DNA from: DAOULY01 sp034414595
Lineage (GTDB): Bacteria; Chloroflexota; Dehalococcoidia; SZUA-161; JAUWZY01
Reading direction: 5' to 3'
Assembly: GCA_034414595.1 (NCBI GenBank)
Contig: DAOULY010000021.1
Span: 1-64,000 of the forward strand
DNA: 64,000 nucleotides
Part shown: piece after piece, positions 16,088 to 23,796 of the stretch
Layout of the letters: the number at the start of each line of letters is the position of its first letter
Position numbering within the stretch: position 1 is the stretch's first letter
The notes under the pieces: generated by a model
What the model was told of the DNA's origin: nothing
Seen by the model: the letters and a program-made list of their open reading frames with translations, nothing else
Databases searched by the model: none
Program-made: the position numbers and the translations under genes

Positions 16088-16969
16088 TCATGCCGACGTG
16101 ATGGTGATCTTGTCCAGATTGCCCACCCGCTTCAAGTATTGCTCCGGGCTGGCAGCGCCGAGCACATATTTCTCCAGGTACTTCTGGAATCCTTCCTCGT
16201 CCTTGGCAGCAGCAGCATATTCTCCCATATGAGCCAGGTCCAAAGAGTAATGGGGATTGCAGGAAGTGGGATGCGCTCCGTATGGGGCCTCCACCACGCC
16301 GTTGACGAAGATGCGCAGGATATTGGTCAGGTGATGTTTCCTTCTGACATCCTCAGTTGATACGATTTTCTCCGCTGAGATGAAGACCTTCTTCGCTGCC
16401 TTGACAGCGAGGGCATCGACGAAGGTATCGCCCACTATCTGGCCATAGCCGCTGGTGTCAGCGTAGTTTACATGGATGAGAGCCACGTCGATGTGAAGTG
16501 GAGGCACGGCCACCAACTTCTGGCCGGTGATGGGACAATCGAAAACTTTATAGGTGGGGTTGATCTTGAGCAAGTCGGTGCCCAGGCCGGCATGAGTGGG
16601 TAGGAAGGGAAGCCGCTTGACTGCGGCATCCAGAGCGAGAATCATGAGATACTCCGAATGCTCTATGGCCTCGATGGCTCCCTGCTGACGGAGGCGACGG
16701 AAATTGGGCGCCAGTCCTACCTGGTCGAATCCCACGGAGCTATAGATTATCTTCTTGGCCTTTCCCATACCAAGCAAAAGGTCAAAGTCGGGCCCCGCAG
16801 ACCAGGCCGCCAGGGTCAGGTCCTTTAGCGGTGAGTTGGCGATGGCCCGGACAAAGGCCATCGGCTTCCTCATCATAGTGTAGCCACTGAAATAAATAGT
16901 GTCCCCGTCCTTGATCTGCTCCATAACCTGGGCCATAGTGGTAGTTTTGTCTGTCATCTGCTTGGCCAT
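16088..16969 (-). CDS. CoA-transferase family I alpha-type subunit, IpdA-like
   Basis: 293 residues from the ATG at 16969 (AAGGGGG about 11 nt upstream); an upstream in-frame start at 17044 is less likely. It has the COG1788 alpha fold. Segments MRKPMAFVRAI, GAIEAIEHSE, AVKRLPFLPTHAGLGTD and VVEAPYGAHPTS match, from memory, conserved parts of IpdA, whose active-site Glu lies in the GAIEA region. IpdAB opens a ring of a cyclic beta-keto CoA ester in steroid breakdown. Here the pair is flanked by an alcohol dehydrogenase and an acyl-CoA dehydrogenase, so a ring-cleaving beta-ketoacyl-CoA hydrolase is a fair hypothesis; a simple CoA-transferase remains possible. Confidence 0.82.
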   Translation of the reverse strand: MAKQMTDKTTTMAQVMEQIKDGDTIYFSGYTMMRKPMAFVRAIANSPLKDLTLAAWSAGPDFDLLLGMGKAKKIIYSSVGFDQVGLAPNFRRLRQQGAIEAIEHSEYLMILALDAAVKRLPFLPTHAGLGTDLLKINPTYKVFDCPITGQKLVAVPPLHIDVALIHVNYADTSGYGQIVGDTFVDALAVKAAKKVFISAEKIVSTEDVRRKHHLTNILRIFVNGVVEAPYGAHPTSCNPHYSLDLAHMGEYAAAAKDEEGFQKYLEKYVLGAASPEQYLKRVGNLDKITITSA

Positions 16970-17065
16970 AAGCTTCGATACCCCCTTGAGGATTAAGTGG
17001 TCACCCAGTGGAATAGTATACTTCGACCCGCCCTCAATTGTCAAAGTGATTTACTTGGAGGTCGC

Positions 17066-18094
17066 CTACCGCTGCGGCTCGATGATCACCTTGATGGAAT
17101 CCCGGGCCTGGGCCACGAGCCGGAAGCCCAGCCCGGCCTCAGCCAGGCCCAGTCTATGGGTGATCATGTCCTGGACCAGCACGCGGCGGGCACGGATCAG
17201 CTCCAGCGCCGTGGCATAGTCCGCAGGGCTGCCAGCGTAAGAGGTGGTCAGCGTGACCTCGTTGCGCCAGAAGAGGTCGTTGACCGAGAGCGGAATGGTC
17301 ACCCCCGGCTCGGTAGGGGCGAAGAAAAGGACGGTTCCGCCGTGCTCTACCGATTTCAGGGCCTGGTCCAGAGCTGTAGCAGCGCCAGTGCAGGCGATCA
17401 CCAGATCGGCGAGCAAGCCGTCGTTGAGTTGACGCATGCGGGCGGGGATATCCTCGTCAGCGCGGATGACGGCATCAGCCCCGAACCGCCGCGCCGCCTC
17501 CAGCCGATAGTCCACGATGTCAGTGGCCACCACGCGGCCAGCCCCCAGAGCGCGGGCCAGCTTCAGGTGGAGCAGCCCGGCGATGCCGCTGCCGATGACG
17601 AGCACGGTCTGTCCCGGCTGCAGGCGGGCCAGCCTTTGCCCGCGCAACACGCAGGCCAGAGGCTCGACAAAGGTGCCCTCTTCAAATGATACTTCGTCTG
17701 GCAGGGGGAAAATTCCACGGTCGACATTAATCGCCGGCAGCCGGAGATATTCCGCCATGCCGCCGGGCTCGAAATTGGTCTGGTGCAGGGTCTCACAGGC
17801 AGTGTGGTGACCGCTGCGGCAGTAATGGCAGGTGTTGCAGGGAACATGATGGGCCACAGCAATCCGCCGGCCTTTTTTATAGCGTTCCACCCCACTTCCC
17901 ACAGCCACGATCTCGCCGGCGACCTCATGGCCCAGCACCAGAGGCACCTTGTGAGCGCGGTACCACTCCATGACATCGCTGCCGCAGATGCCGCAGGCCT
18001 CCACGCGCATCAGCAGCTCGCCGGGGCCAATCTCGGGCTTGGGCATCTCCTCAAGCCGCACATCGTTGTTGCTGTAATACATAGCTACGCGCAT
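17066..18094 (-). CDS. Zinc-dependent medium-chain alcohol dehydrogenase
   Basis: 342 residues of the MDR superfamily, sorbitol/threonine dehydrogenase branch. Catalytic zinc ligands are in CGICGSD and GHEVAGE; structural zinc cysteines are in PCNTCHYCRSGHHTAC. The nucleotide-binding motif is VIGSGIAGLLHLKLA (GxGxxG-like) followed by ATDIVDYR, with an acidic residue at the position that favours NAD. Substrate unknown. It starts the minus operon that continues into the IpdAB-like pair. A degenerate copy of its first 13 or so codons sits 2 kb away at 20121-20161. Confidence 0.92.
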   Translation of the reverse strand: MRVAMYYSNNDVRLEEMPKPEIGPGELLMRVEACGICGSDVMEWYRAHKVPLVLGHEVAGEIVAVGSGVERYKKGRRIAVAHHVPCNTCHYCRSGHHTACETLHQTNFEPGGMAEYLRLPAINVDRGIFPLPDEVSFEEGTFVEPLACVLRGQRLARLQPGQTVLVIGSGIAGLLHLKLARALGAGRVVATDIVDYRLEAARRFGADAVIRADEDIPARMRQLNDGLLADLVIACTGAATALDQALKSVEHGGTVLFFAPTEPGVTIPLSVNDLFWRNEVTLTTSYAGSPADYATALELIRARRVLVQDMITHRLGLAEAGLGFRLVAQARDSIKVIIEPQR

Positions 18095-18132
18095 TCTGCC
18101 TTACCTCGATGCCTTCGTTGAGATCCAGCCTG

Positions 18133-19164
18133 CTACTCAGGCTTTGGATATACCTTCCACTGGCTTGGAGATATCTTTTCAAGCTGGATCAGGTCATCTT
18201 GACGCCGTACAAAATCGAGAAATCCACGATAGCCAAGGGTCTCCTCTGAGAAACCCGGGGCCATCCTAGTCATCGTTATCTTTAGCCAGGCCAAATCAGC
18301 TTCCCCACCTGCCTTTTCCGAAGACTCCATCGCACGCACCAGAAGATCTCTGGCCTCGTCTAAGGTCAAAGCCTGGAATTGTTCTCCAACAGCAACAGAT
18401 TCATTTTCCAACACTGGGGCCTCATTTTGCGGGACAGGCTTCACAGCTTTCTTCTCCAGCGGCCGAACTTTTGTCACACCAGTAGCAGAGCGAGATATTT
18501 CTAAAATATTACTATACGATTCGAGAAGTTGTGTGAAGGTCTTATAGCCAAGGGCCTTTTCGTCGAAGCCCTCCTTCGTGCGTGAGAGTTTTTGTTTTAT
18601 GACCGTAGCATATGACCATCCATCCGCACCCGCTGTTCCCTTTACCGCTTTGATAAGTTTATCCTGAATTCTGGATAGGCCTGTCCTCGATGACCTTGGT
18701 TTTCGTGCTTTCGGCAATAAGTCCTCCAGGTAGATAAAACGGTCACAAGCTTTCACCAGATATTCGCTCGCCACGGCACGGCGGGAGATCCCAATCACCT
18801 CTTTTCCCCGCTCTCTAATTTTAGTTGCCAGGGGGGCGAGGTCCGAATCGCCGCTAACTATCACAAAAGTGGTAATTGTGGGGACAAGATATAACGCCTC
18901 CATAGCATCTACAGTGATAGCAATGTCAGCTGCGTTTTTTCTGGCCCCGCCTCGGACAAATAAATGGACAGTGGATATATTCCACTCCAAAGCGACATTA
19001 CTTCTATGCCCGAGCTTGCTCCAGTCTGCATAGCCTCGACGGACGGCGATTGAACCAATGCCCGCAAGCCGGTCGAACACATAGCGAAGCTTTTCGCCAC
19101 TGAATTCCGGAAATGCATTCTCGATGTCTATATAGACTGCAAGTAAAGGTTCACCTGCACTCAT
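18133..19164 (-). CDS. NYN-domain (LabA/DUF88) nuclease-like protein with two OST-HTH/LOTUS-type domains
   Basis: 343 residues. The N-terminal NYN/PIN-like domain has the acidic residues of the family: YIDIENAF (D/E near 13-15), ADIAITVDAME and VSGDSDLAPL (about 110-119). The C-terminal part contains two similar helical segments ending in GYKTFTQLLESY and GYRGFLDFVRRQ, as in OST-HTH/LOTUS RNA-binding domains. A role in RNA cleavage or RNA-guided silencing is expected from the family, but targets are unknown. GC is low (35% at 18481-18540) compared with neighbours, suggesting transfer. AGGGGG lies 7 nt before the ATG. Confidence 0.88.
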   Translation of the reverse strand: MSAGEPLLAVYIDIENAFPEFSGEKLRYVFDRLAGIGSIAVRRGYADWSKLGHRSNVALEWNISTVHLFVRGGARKNAADIAITVDAMEALYLVPTITTFVIVSGDSDLAPLATKIRERGKEVIGISRRAVASEYLVKACDRFIYLEDLLPKARKPRSSRTGLSRIQDKLIKAVKGTAGADGWSYATVIKQKLSRTKEGFDEKALGYKTFTQLLESYSNILEISRSATGVTKVRPLEKKAVKPVPQNEAPVLENESVAVGEQFQALTLDEARDLLVRAMESSEKAGGEADLAWLKITMTRMAPGFSEETLGYRGFLDFVRRQDDLIQLEKISPSQWKVYPKPE

Positions 19165-19246
19165 GAACAGCCCCCTGATTATTTCTAAGCCCTATAGTAT
19201 GAACCATATAGCATCTCAATTCAACTAAGGCAGCCGCAGACCGCCC

Positions 19247-19708
19247 CTATCCATCGTCACCGCGTTCCTTAGCCAGAGCAAGAGACCGCTGAATAACTCC
19301 CGCCAGCTCCTCGGGCTCGTCAGTGCCGATACGATATTTATTCCCGCCCTTAGTTTGAATTTCAACCGCATTCAATCCGGAGACGTTCCAGAGCCAGCCG
19401 TGGGGCGTCATCCGGATTCCCCAGCCATAGTACCAGGGATTGGTCACTACCTGGCACGATTCGATGTCCTTCAGCGGAAATCTCTTTCGAATAACCCCGG
19501 GGCCAAACCGGACTTCCAGAGTACCTTCATCCATCTTCACAGTCAGCGTGGCAAATAATGCCAGACAAATTACCAGAAGAATAAGGACTATAACTGTAGT
19601 CAAGTAGAACCCATAGACAGCCAGAAGAGATCCAAGGAGAAACAATGCGCCGCCAACAGCAATGATTACCACGTAGCCAATTTGAGTGTGCTTATATTGC
19701 TCATTCAT
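19247..19708 (-). CDS. Two-helix membrane protein with a PH-like C-terminal region
   Basis: 153 residues from the ATG at 19708. This start forms an ATGA overlap with the stop of the upstream gene, implying translational coupling; the longer ORF from 19774 would overlap it further. Two hydrophobic helices (about residues 11-32 and 36-56) are followed by a soluble beta-rich part with LEVRFGPGVIRKRFPLKDIESCQV and NAVEIQTKGGNKYRIGTDEPEEL, a pattern seen in bacterial PH-like membrane proteins. No enzymatic motif. It forms a two-gene unit with the preceding membrane protein. Confidence 0.75.
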   Translation of the reverse strand: MNEQYKHTQIGYVVIIAVGGALFLLGSLLAVYGFYLTTVIVLILLVICLALFATLTVKMDEGTLEVRFGPGVIRKRFPLKDIESCQVVTNPWYYGWGIRMTPHGWLWNVSGLNAVEIQTKGGNKYRIGTDEPEELAGVIQRSLALAKERGDDG

Positions 19709-20082
19709 AATACGCTTCCCAGGAGAAACAATACAGCTACAGCCGTTTTCACAAATGGACAGACCTTTATCCATATTATTGAAGTCTTCGCTCCGGTGGC
19801 AGAAGTCAGTCCCGCCATAACAGCAAGCATCCCGGCGGATACTCTGTAGACAATGGTGGAGACAGATCCTTCAGACCCTCCCCAGATAGTGACGAACAGC
19901 ACGAGCAGGCCGATGAAGCACAGCGTCAGCCCTTCCGCAACCCACTCCATGGTGATGATGCGCCTGTTTTCCTCGGATATCGCCCCGAAGCCAGCGACAA
20001 CGGACTTAGTCGGGGCAATATGGCCTATCCCCCATATAGTGATTGCAATAGAGCCGATGTATAGCATTACATCGCTTGCCAT
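19705..20082 (-). CDS. Small four-helix membrane protein of unknown function
   Basis: 125 residues with about four hydrophobic helices (roughly 5-25, 48-68, 78-96, 105-125) and no charged catalytic motif. I do not recognise the family. AGAGGGGA lies 6 nt upstream of the ATG at 20082, and the stop codon overlaps the next start. Together with the following PH-like protein it is part of a low-GC islet between catabolic operons. Confidence 0.7.
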   Translation of the reverse strand: MASDVMLYIGSIAITIWGIGHIAPTKSVVAGFGAISEENRRIITMEWVAEGLTLCFIGLLVLFVTIWGGSEGSVSTIVYRVSAGMLAVMAGLTSATGAKTSIIWIKVCPFVKTAVAVLFLLGSVL

Positions 20083-20120
20083 ATTTATTCCCCTCTAACT
20101 TTCAGGCAACGGCACACAAC

Positions 20121-20161
20121 AGCCGCACATCCCGGTTGCCGTAATACATGGCAACGCGCAT
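20121..20161 (-). pseudogene. Vestigial 5' end of an alcohol dehydrogenase paralogue
   Basis: Reading from the ATG at 20161 gives MRVAMYYGNRDVRLL, which matches MRVAMYYSNNDVRLE at the start of the intact dehydrogenase (18094). By hand count 35 of 41 nucleotides agree (20121-20161 against 18054-18094). After about 15 codons similarity ends and the frame soon stops. The fragment shows that a second dehydrogenase gene once stood here and was deleted or replaced. Confidence 0.75.
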
Positions 20162-20184
20162 GGTGGTTTATTTCAAGCTTGCTT

Positions 20185-21258
20185 TCAATCTTCGGCAGGT
20201 GGGCCTTTTAGCCACTGCATTTCACCGTGGCCATCTACCTCGACCGGTACAAGCTGCGGTACTCCCTCGAAGATATCATGCGCCAATGGCTTAAGAGCAT
20301 AGGGGTTGTGATAGACACGTAGAATGTGTTTGTGCTCGGTATCTCCCAAGCGGTGTCGGTAGAATACTACAGCACTCACCTTCCTGTGTTTTAGTTGTCC
20401 ATCCTCGATTATATTGAAGATTCCATCAGGGCGACTGATTGGTCTAACCGAGTCTTCGACCACGTTGCCGTGACAGTCTCTACTCCAAGCAACAGCCTCT
20501 GCCCCATAAAGGGCTTTTTTTTCAGCAAATTGCGCTGGGGACGAGAGTCCCCACACCGCTATCACGAGGGGTAAATCCAGGCTACCATATTTGCGGGCTT
20601 TCTTGTCAACACTATCGTAGAGACACTCGCTGATTCCAGAAAAGCCGCCCCAGCTTGTAGAAACTGTCAACTGTTGGCACGCTCCTGATCCTCGATATAG
20701 TGAAAACAGAAGCTCATACGATGTTAGATGCACTGACTTCCTCCAGACTACCTCTTTTTCGACCTCATCTCCCTCGTCAAATAACAACAATTGCTGTTCA
20801 AGGAAGCCCTTTATCTCAGGCAAGAATGTTATCTTAGGACACGGTTCATAAATGCCCACGTGAACATGGTGTGGTGAGCAAACGCACAGAAGCTTTTCCG
20901 CTAGAAGCTCAGCGAAGGCTTTCTGTTCAACAAACGAACGTTCGTCATGCCTTATTGTTGCCTCTAAATAGAAAGGGGCACATTCATTATGAACGAGGAA
21001 ATCTGGGTGGTCAGTACTATCCCCAAGTATTGGATGGAAGTCAATTCTGAACCCTTGAGATTTGAAAAGGTGATGAAAGTATAGCTCCAACCGTGCAGAG
21101 AAATGCTTATACTTTCCCAAACTATGTAGGTCATTTTCAAGACGCTGCCGCTCGGAACTAACTTCTACTTCAGCAAGCCAACTTTGCCATTCAGTAACAG
21201 AGGCCTGTCGCATGGGATCCGAGCTGCTGTTATAGAAGTCCCACATGCTCTGTTTCAT
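20185..21258 (-). CDS. Hypothetical protein with PD-(D/E)XK nuclease-like core
   Basis: 357 residues from the ATG at 21258 (AGAGGA 6 nt upstream). I do not recognise a named family. Near residues 55-105 there is the order E in a helix (ARLELYFHHLF), a D in HPDFLV and an E in FYLEATIR, which resembles the PD-(D/E)XK nuclease core; the usual Lys of ExK is replaced by Thr. The rest has no clear motif. GC is lower (45% at 20761-20820) than in the flanking aldolase and dehydrogenase genes. It is the first gene of the low-GC islet and has no conserved partner in view. Confidence 0.65.
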   Translation of the reverse strand: MKQSMWDFYNSSSDPMRQASVTEWQSWLAEVEVSSERQRLENDLHSLGKYKHFSARLELYFHHLFKSQGFRIDFHPILGDSTDHPDFLVHNECAPFYLEATIRHDERSFVEQKAFAELLAEKLLCVCSPHHVHVGIYEPCPKITFLPEIKGFLEQQLLLFDEGDEVEKEVVWRKSVHLTSYELLFSLYRGSGACQQLTVSTSWGGFSGISECLYDSVDKKARKYGSLDLPLVIAVWGLSSPAQFAEKKALYGAEAVAWSRDCHGNVVEDSVRPISRPDGIFNIIEDGQLKHRKVSAVVFYRHRLGDTEHKHILRVYHNPYALKPLAHDIFEGVPQLVPVEVDGHGEMQWLKGPPAED

Positions 21259-21340
21259 GTTCAGTCCTCTTAGCGCTCGAACGGAAAGCGCTACCAAGAC
21301 AAGATTCGAACTTGAGCGTAAGCATCCAAAGCCCCGCTTG

Positions 21341-22156
21341 CTATCGTCGTTTTCTGCCCTTCTTACCCGTCGCGCCCTTCTCGCTGTCGTATATCTCCTG
21401 GGCCTGCTTGGGGGTGGCGTTGTCGTGGATGATGGCGCGCAGGGCCTTGATCATGGCCACAGGATGGTCGTTCTGCCAGACGTTCCGGCCCAGGTTGACG
21501 CCTACAGCGCCCTTCTGGATGCCGTCATGGACAAACTCGAACACCTCAAGCTCGGTGTCCACCTGAGGCCCGCCGGCCATGACCACGGGCACGGGACAGC
21601 CCTGGGTCACTTTCTCAAAATCCTCACACCAGTAGGTCTTGACCACACGCGCGCCCAGCTCGGCGGCAATGCGGCAGGACAGGGCCAGATAGCGGGCGTC
21701 CCGCTTCTCCAGCTCCTTGCCTACAGCGGTAACCGCCATCACCGGGATGCCATACTCCTCACCCGCATTGACCAGCTCCGATAGATTCAGCAGAGAATCG
21801 TGTTCATAGTCGCTGCCGACGAAGATGGAAAGGCCCACCGCCGCCACATTGAGGCGGACCGCCTCCTCCATGGAGGTGGTGATTCCCTCGTGGGCCAGGT
21901 CCTGGCCCACCATGCTGGTGCCGCCCGATACCCTGAGGATGATCGGCTTTGCGTTGTCCGGGTCCACCGACGAGCGCAGTACTCCCCTGGTGATGAACAC
22001 GGCATCGGCATAGGGGAGCAGCGGCTCCAGTGTCTTGCGCGGATTCTCCAGTTTCCTTGTCGGCCCTTGAAAGTAGCCGTGGTCAACGGGCAAAAACAGA
22101 CAACGGCCATCCGGCTGTATCAGTTGTGCCATGCGATTTGCCATTCCCCAGTCCAT
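21341..22156 (-). CDS. Class I aldolase/thiolase of the DeoC/LsrF family
   Basis: 271 residues with a TIM-barrel aldolase pattern. MDWGMANRM, PVDHGYFQGPTRKLE, ITRGVLRSSVDP, DARYLALSCRIAAELGA and the Schiff-base region VVKTYWCEDFEK align well, from memory, with LsrF, the thiolase that cleaves phosphorylated autoinducer-2 breakdown product; archaeal fructose-bisphosphate aldolases of the same family are also similar. No other lsr genes are present, so the substrate is open. AAAAGGAGG precedes the ATG, and a promoter candidate lies at 22205-22233. The C-terminus is Lys/Arg-rich. Confidence 0.85.
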   Translation of the reverse strand: MDWGMANRMAQLIQPDGRCLFLPVDHGYFQGPTRKLENPRKTLEPLLPYADAVFITRGVLRSSVDPDNAKPIILRVSGGTSMVGQDLAHEGITTSMEEAVRLNVAAVGLSIFVGSDYEHDSLLNLSELVNAGEEYGIPVMAVTAVGKELEKRDARYLALSCRIAAELGARVVKTYWCEDFEKVTQGCPVPVVMAGGPQVDTELEVFEFVHDGIQKGAVGVNLGRNVWQNDHPVAMIKALRAIIHDNATPKQAQEIYDSEKGATGKKGRKRR

Positions 22157-22204
22157 GTTGCGAGCCTCCTTTTATGAATATGATGTCATTCAGCTTTTTA
22201 GTAA

Positions 22205-22233
22205 CTTATAACACAGGGGTCAGCGATGTGCAA
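22205..22233 (-). promoter_or_regulatory. Candidate promoter of the LsrF-like gene
   Basis: Minus-strand TTGCAC (22233-22228), 17-nt spacer, TATAAG (22210-22205). The -10 is 5/6, the -35 is weak (3/6). It lies 49 bp upstream of the ATG at 22156. Confidence 0.45.
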
Positions 22234-22268
22234 GGGATTCTACCCGCCCACCCGCCCTTTTTATTTTT

Positions 22269-22425
22269 CGGGGGCTACGCCCCCGCAGCCCCCTGAAGGT
22301 CTAGGAGCGAAGCTGCCGCGGGTGGGCAAGTATTTCTGTGGTGGGTTGCACTACGTTACACCCGCCCCCTTATTATATTAGTGGGGGACACCCTCACACT
22401 CCCGTCAAAGGGGAGAACCCCTTTG
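22269..22425. repeat. GC-rich REP-like intergenic hairpins
   Basis: The 290-bp gap 22157-22446 has no gene. It holds two perfect short hairpins: CGGGGGC-TAC-GCCCCCG (22269-22285) and CAAAGGGG-AGAA-CCCCTTTG (22406-22425). Between them are further G/C runs. Neither is followed by a T-tract on the transcribed minus strand. The pattern is like dispersed REP-type elements. Copy number elsewhere cannot be seen. Confidence 0.6.
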
Positions 22426-22446
22426 CAATCCCCCTTAATAAACGGC

Positions 22447-23796
22447 CTATGCAAGCTTGCGGGCGTGCTTCAGGATGGCGGCGATGTGCTTGGTCCCGAG
22501 GACGAAATCGTCAACCCGGATATTCTCGTCGGGGGCATGGGCTTTGGAGTCGGGACGCTCCACCCCCGCGCAGACGGTGGGCAGGCCGAGGGTATCTGTG
22601 AAGGAGGCCATAGGCCCGCTGCCGGCAAAGTTGGGCACGATCACGGGCTCGACACCGTAGACCTCACGGGCAGCATCGCTGACCACAGCCACGAACGGGG
22701 CATCCAGAGGAGTCCGCGCCGGCGGCTCACACTCGGTAAGTGTGATGGCGATGTCAGAGAAGCCGTAGCTGTCGAGATGCTGCCTCAGCTTTTTCAAGAC
22801 GTCCTCTGGGGACTGCTCGGGGACCAGGCGAAAGTCGAGCTTGGCTCTGGCCAGGCAGGGAAGGACGGTCTTTGACCCCGCGCCGGTGTATCCGGCATCG
22901 AGGCCGCAGATGTTGCACGTTGGCTCAAGGAGATGGCGCGATCTCATCTCGAACCCAGTCAGCCCCTTTACGAAGCGCTCCAGGCCCAGGCTCTTCCTGA
23001 GCTCTTCGTCTTCCGGCGGCATGGCGGCGATGGCATCGATTTCCTGCTGCGATGTGGGCCGAACACTGTCATGAAAGCCCTGGACCATGATGTTCTCCTC
23101 CCAGTCCTTGAGCGAGGCCAGGGCCCAGACCAGCCGCCAGGCGGGATTGGGCACAATGGTGGCCATCGAGGAGTGGACATCGCGCTGAGCACCACGGACT
23201 GTAAGCTCCACATAGAGAATGCCCTTGAGCCCGAGGGTGATCATCGGCCGGCCCTCCCAGTCCACTCCGCCACCCTCCCAGATACAGCCATCAGCAGCGA
23301 GGAGCTGGCGATGCTCTTTCACGAAATCAGGAAGATTCACGCTCCCGATCTCCTCCTCGCCCTCGATCACGAACTTGATTGAGACCGGCAAGCGGCCCTG
23401 GACCTGACGATAGGCCTGGATCGCAAGCAGCCGGGCTACTATGTTCCCCTTGTTGTCGGAGACGCCACGGGCCCGCAGCTGCCCCTGGGAGAAGGTAGGC
23501 TCAAAGGGAGGCGAGCTCCAGAGCTCCAGTGGCTCCGGAGGCTGGACATCGTAGTGATTGTAGAACAGGATGGTGGTTGAAGATTCTCCGGCGAGCTCGC
23601 CATAGACCACGGGGAAGCCCTTGCTGGGCAGCACCTGGCAGGTGATGCCATACTGCTCCATCATCTGAGTCAGAAGCGCCACCGTTTCCTCTATCCCCAC
23701 CCCCTGGGCACTGATGGTGGGCTGGCGGCAGAGCCGCACCAGGTCTTCCAGGGCCTCATCACGGTGGGCATCGATATAGTCAAAGATCTCTTTCAT
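22447..23796 (-). CDS. M20 family metallopeptidase (dipeptidase/deacylase type)
   Basis: 449 residues from the ATG at 23796, chosen because GGGGAGG sits 5 nt upstream; a longer reading back to 24075 would lie inside the helicase gene. Metal-binding and catalytic motifs: NHYDVQP (His and Asp of the binuclear zinc site), GEEEIGS (general-base Glu), and a dimerisation insert beginning at about 200 with DVHSS. The C-terminal KAHAPDENI supplies the last zinc ligand. It probably hydrolyses dipeptides or N-acyl amino acids in the cytoplasm. It overlaps the helicase gene by 17 bp. Confidence 0.92.
   Translation of the reverse strand: MKEIFDYIDAHRDEALEDLVRLCRQPTISAQGVGIEETVALLTQMMEQYGITCQVLPSKGFPVVYGELAGESSTTILFYNHYDVQPPEPLELWSSPPFEPTFSQGQLRARGVSDNKGNIVARLLAIQAYRQVQGRLPVSIKFVIEGEEEIGSVNLPDFVKEHRQLLAADGCIWEGGGVDWEGRPMITLGLKGILYVELTVRGAQRDVHSSMATIVPNPAWRLVWALASLKDWEENIMVQGFHDSVRPTSQQEIDAIAAMPPEDEELRKSLGLERFVKGLTGFEMRSRHLLEPTCNICGLDAGYTGAGSKTVLPCLARAKLDFRLVPEQSPEDVLKKLRQHLDSYGFSDIAITLTECEPPARTPLDAPFVAVVSDAAREVYGVEPVIVPNFAGSGPMASFTDTLGLPTVCAGVERPDSKAHAPDENIRVDDFVLGTKHIAAILKHARKLA

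Noticed and set aside
19709..19774. The longer start at 19774 for the PH-like membrane protein.
   Set aside because: It would lie inside the preceding gene, and the ATGA overlap at 19708 gives a better coupled start.
21341..22156. An autoinducer-2 (lsr) uptake operon around the LsrF-like gene.
   Set aside because: No LsrK, LsrR, LsrG or ABC transporter genes occur nearby, so only family resemblance is claimed.
22269..22285. The CGGGGGC/GCCCCCG hairpin as a terminator for the M20 gene.
   Set aside because: On the minus strand the stem is followed by A-rich sequence (AAAAATAAAAA), not T residues.
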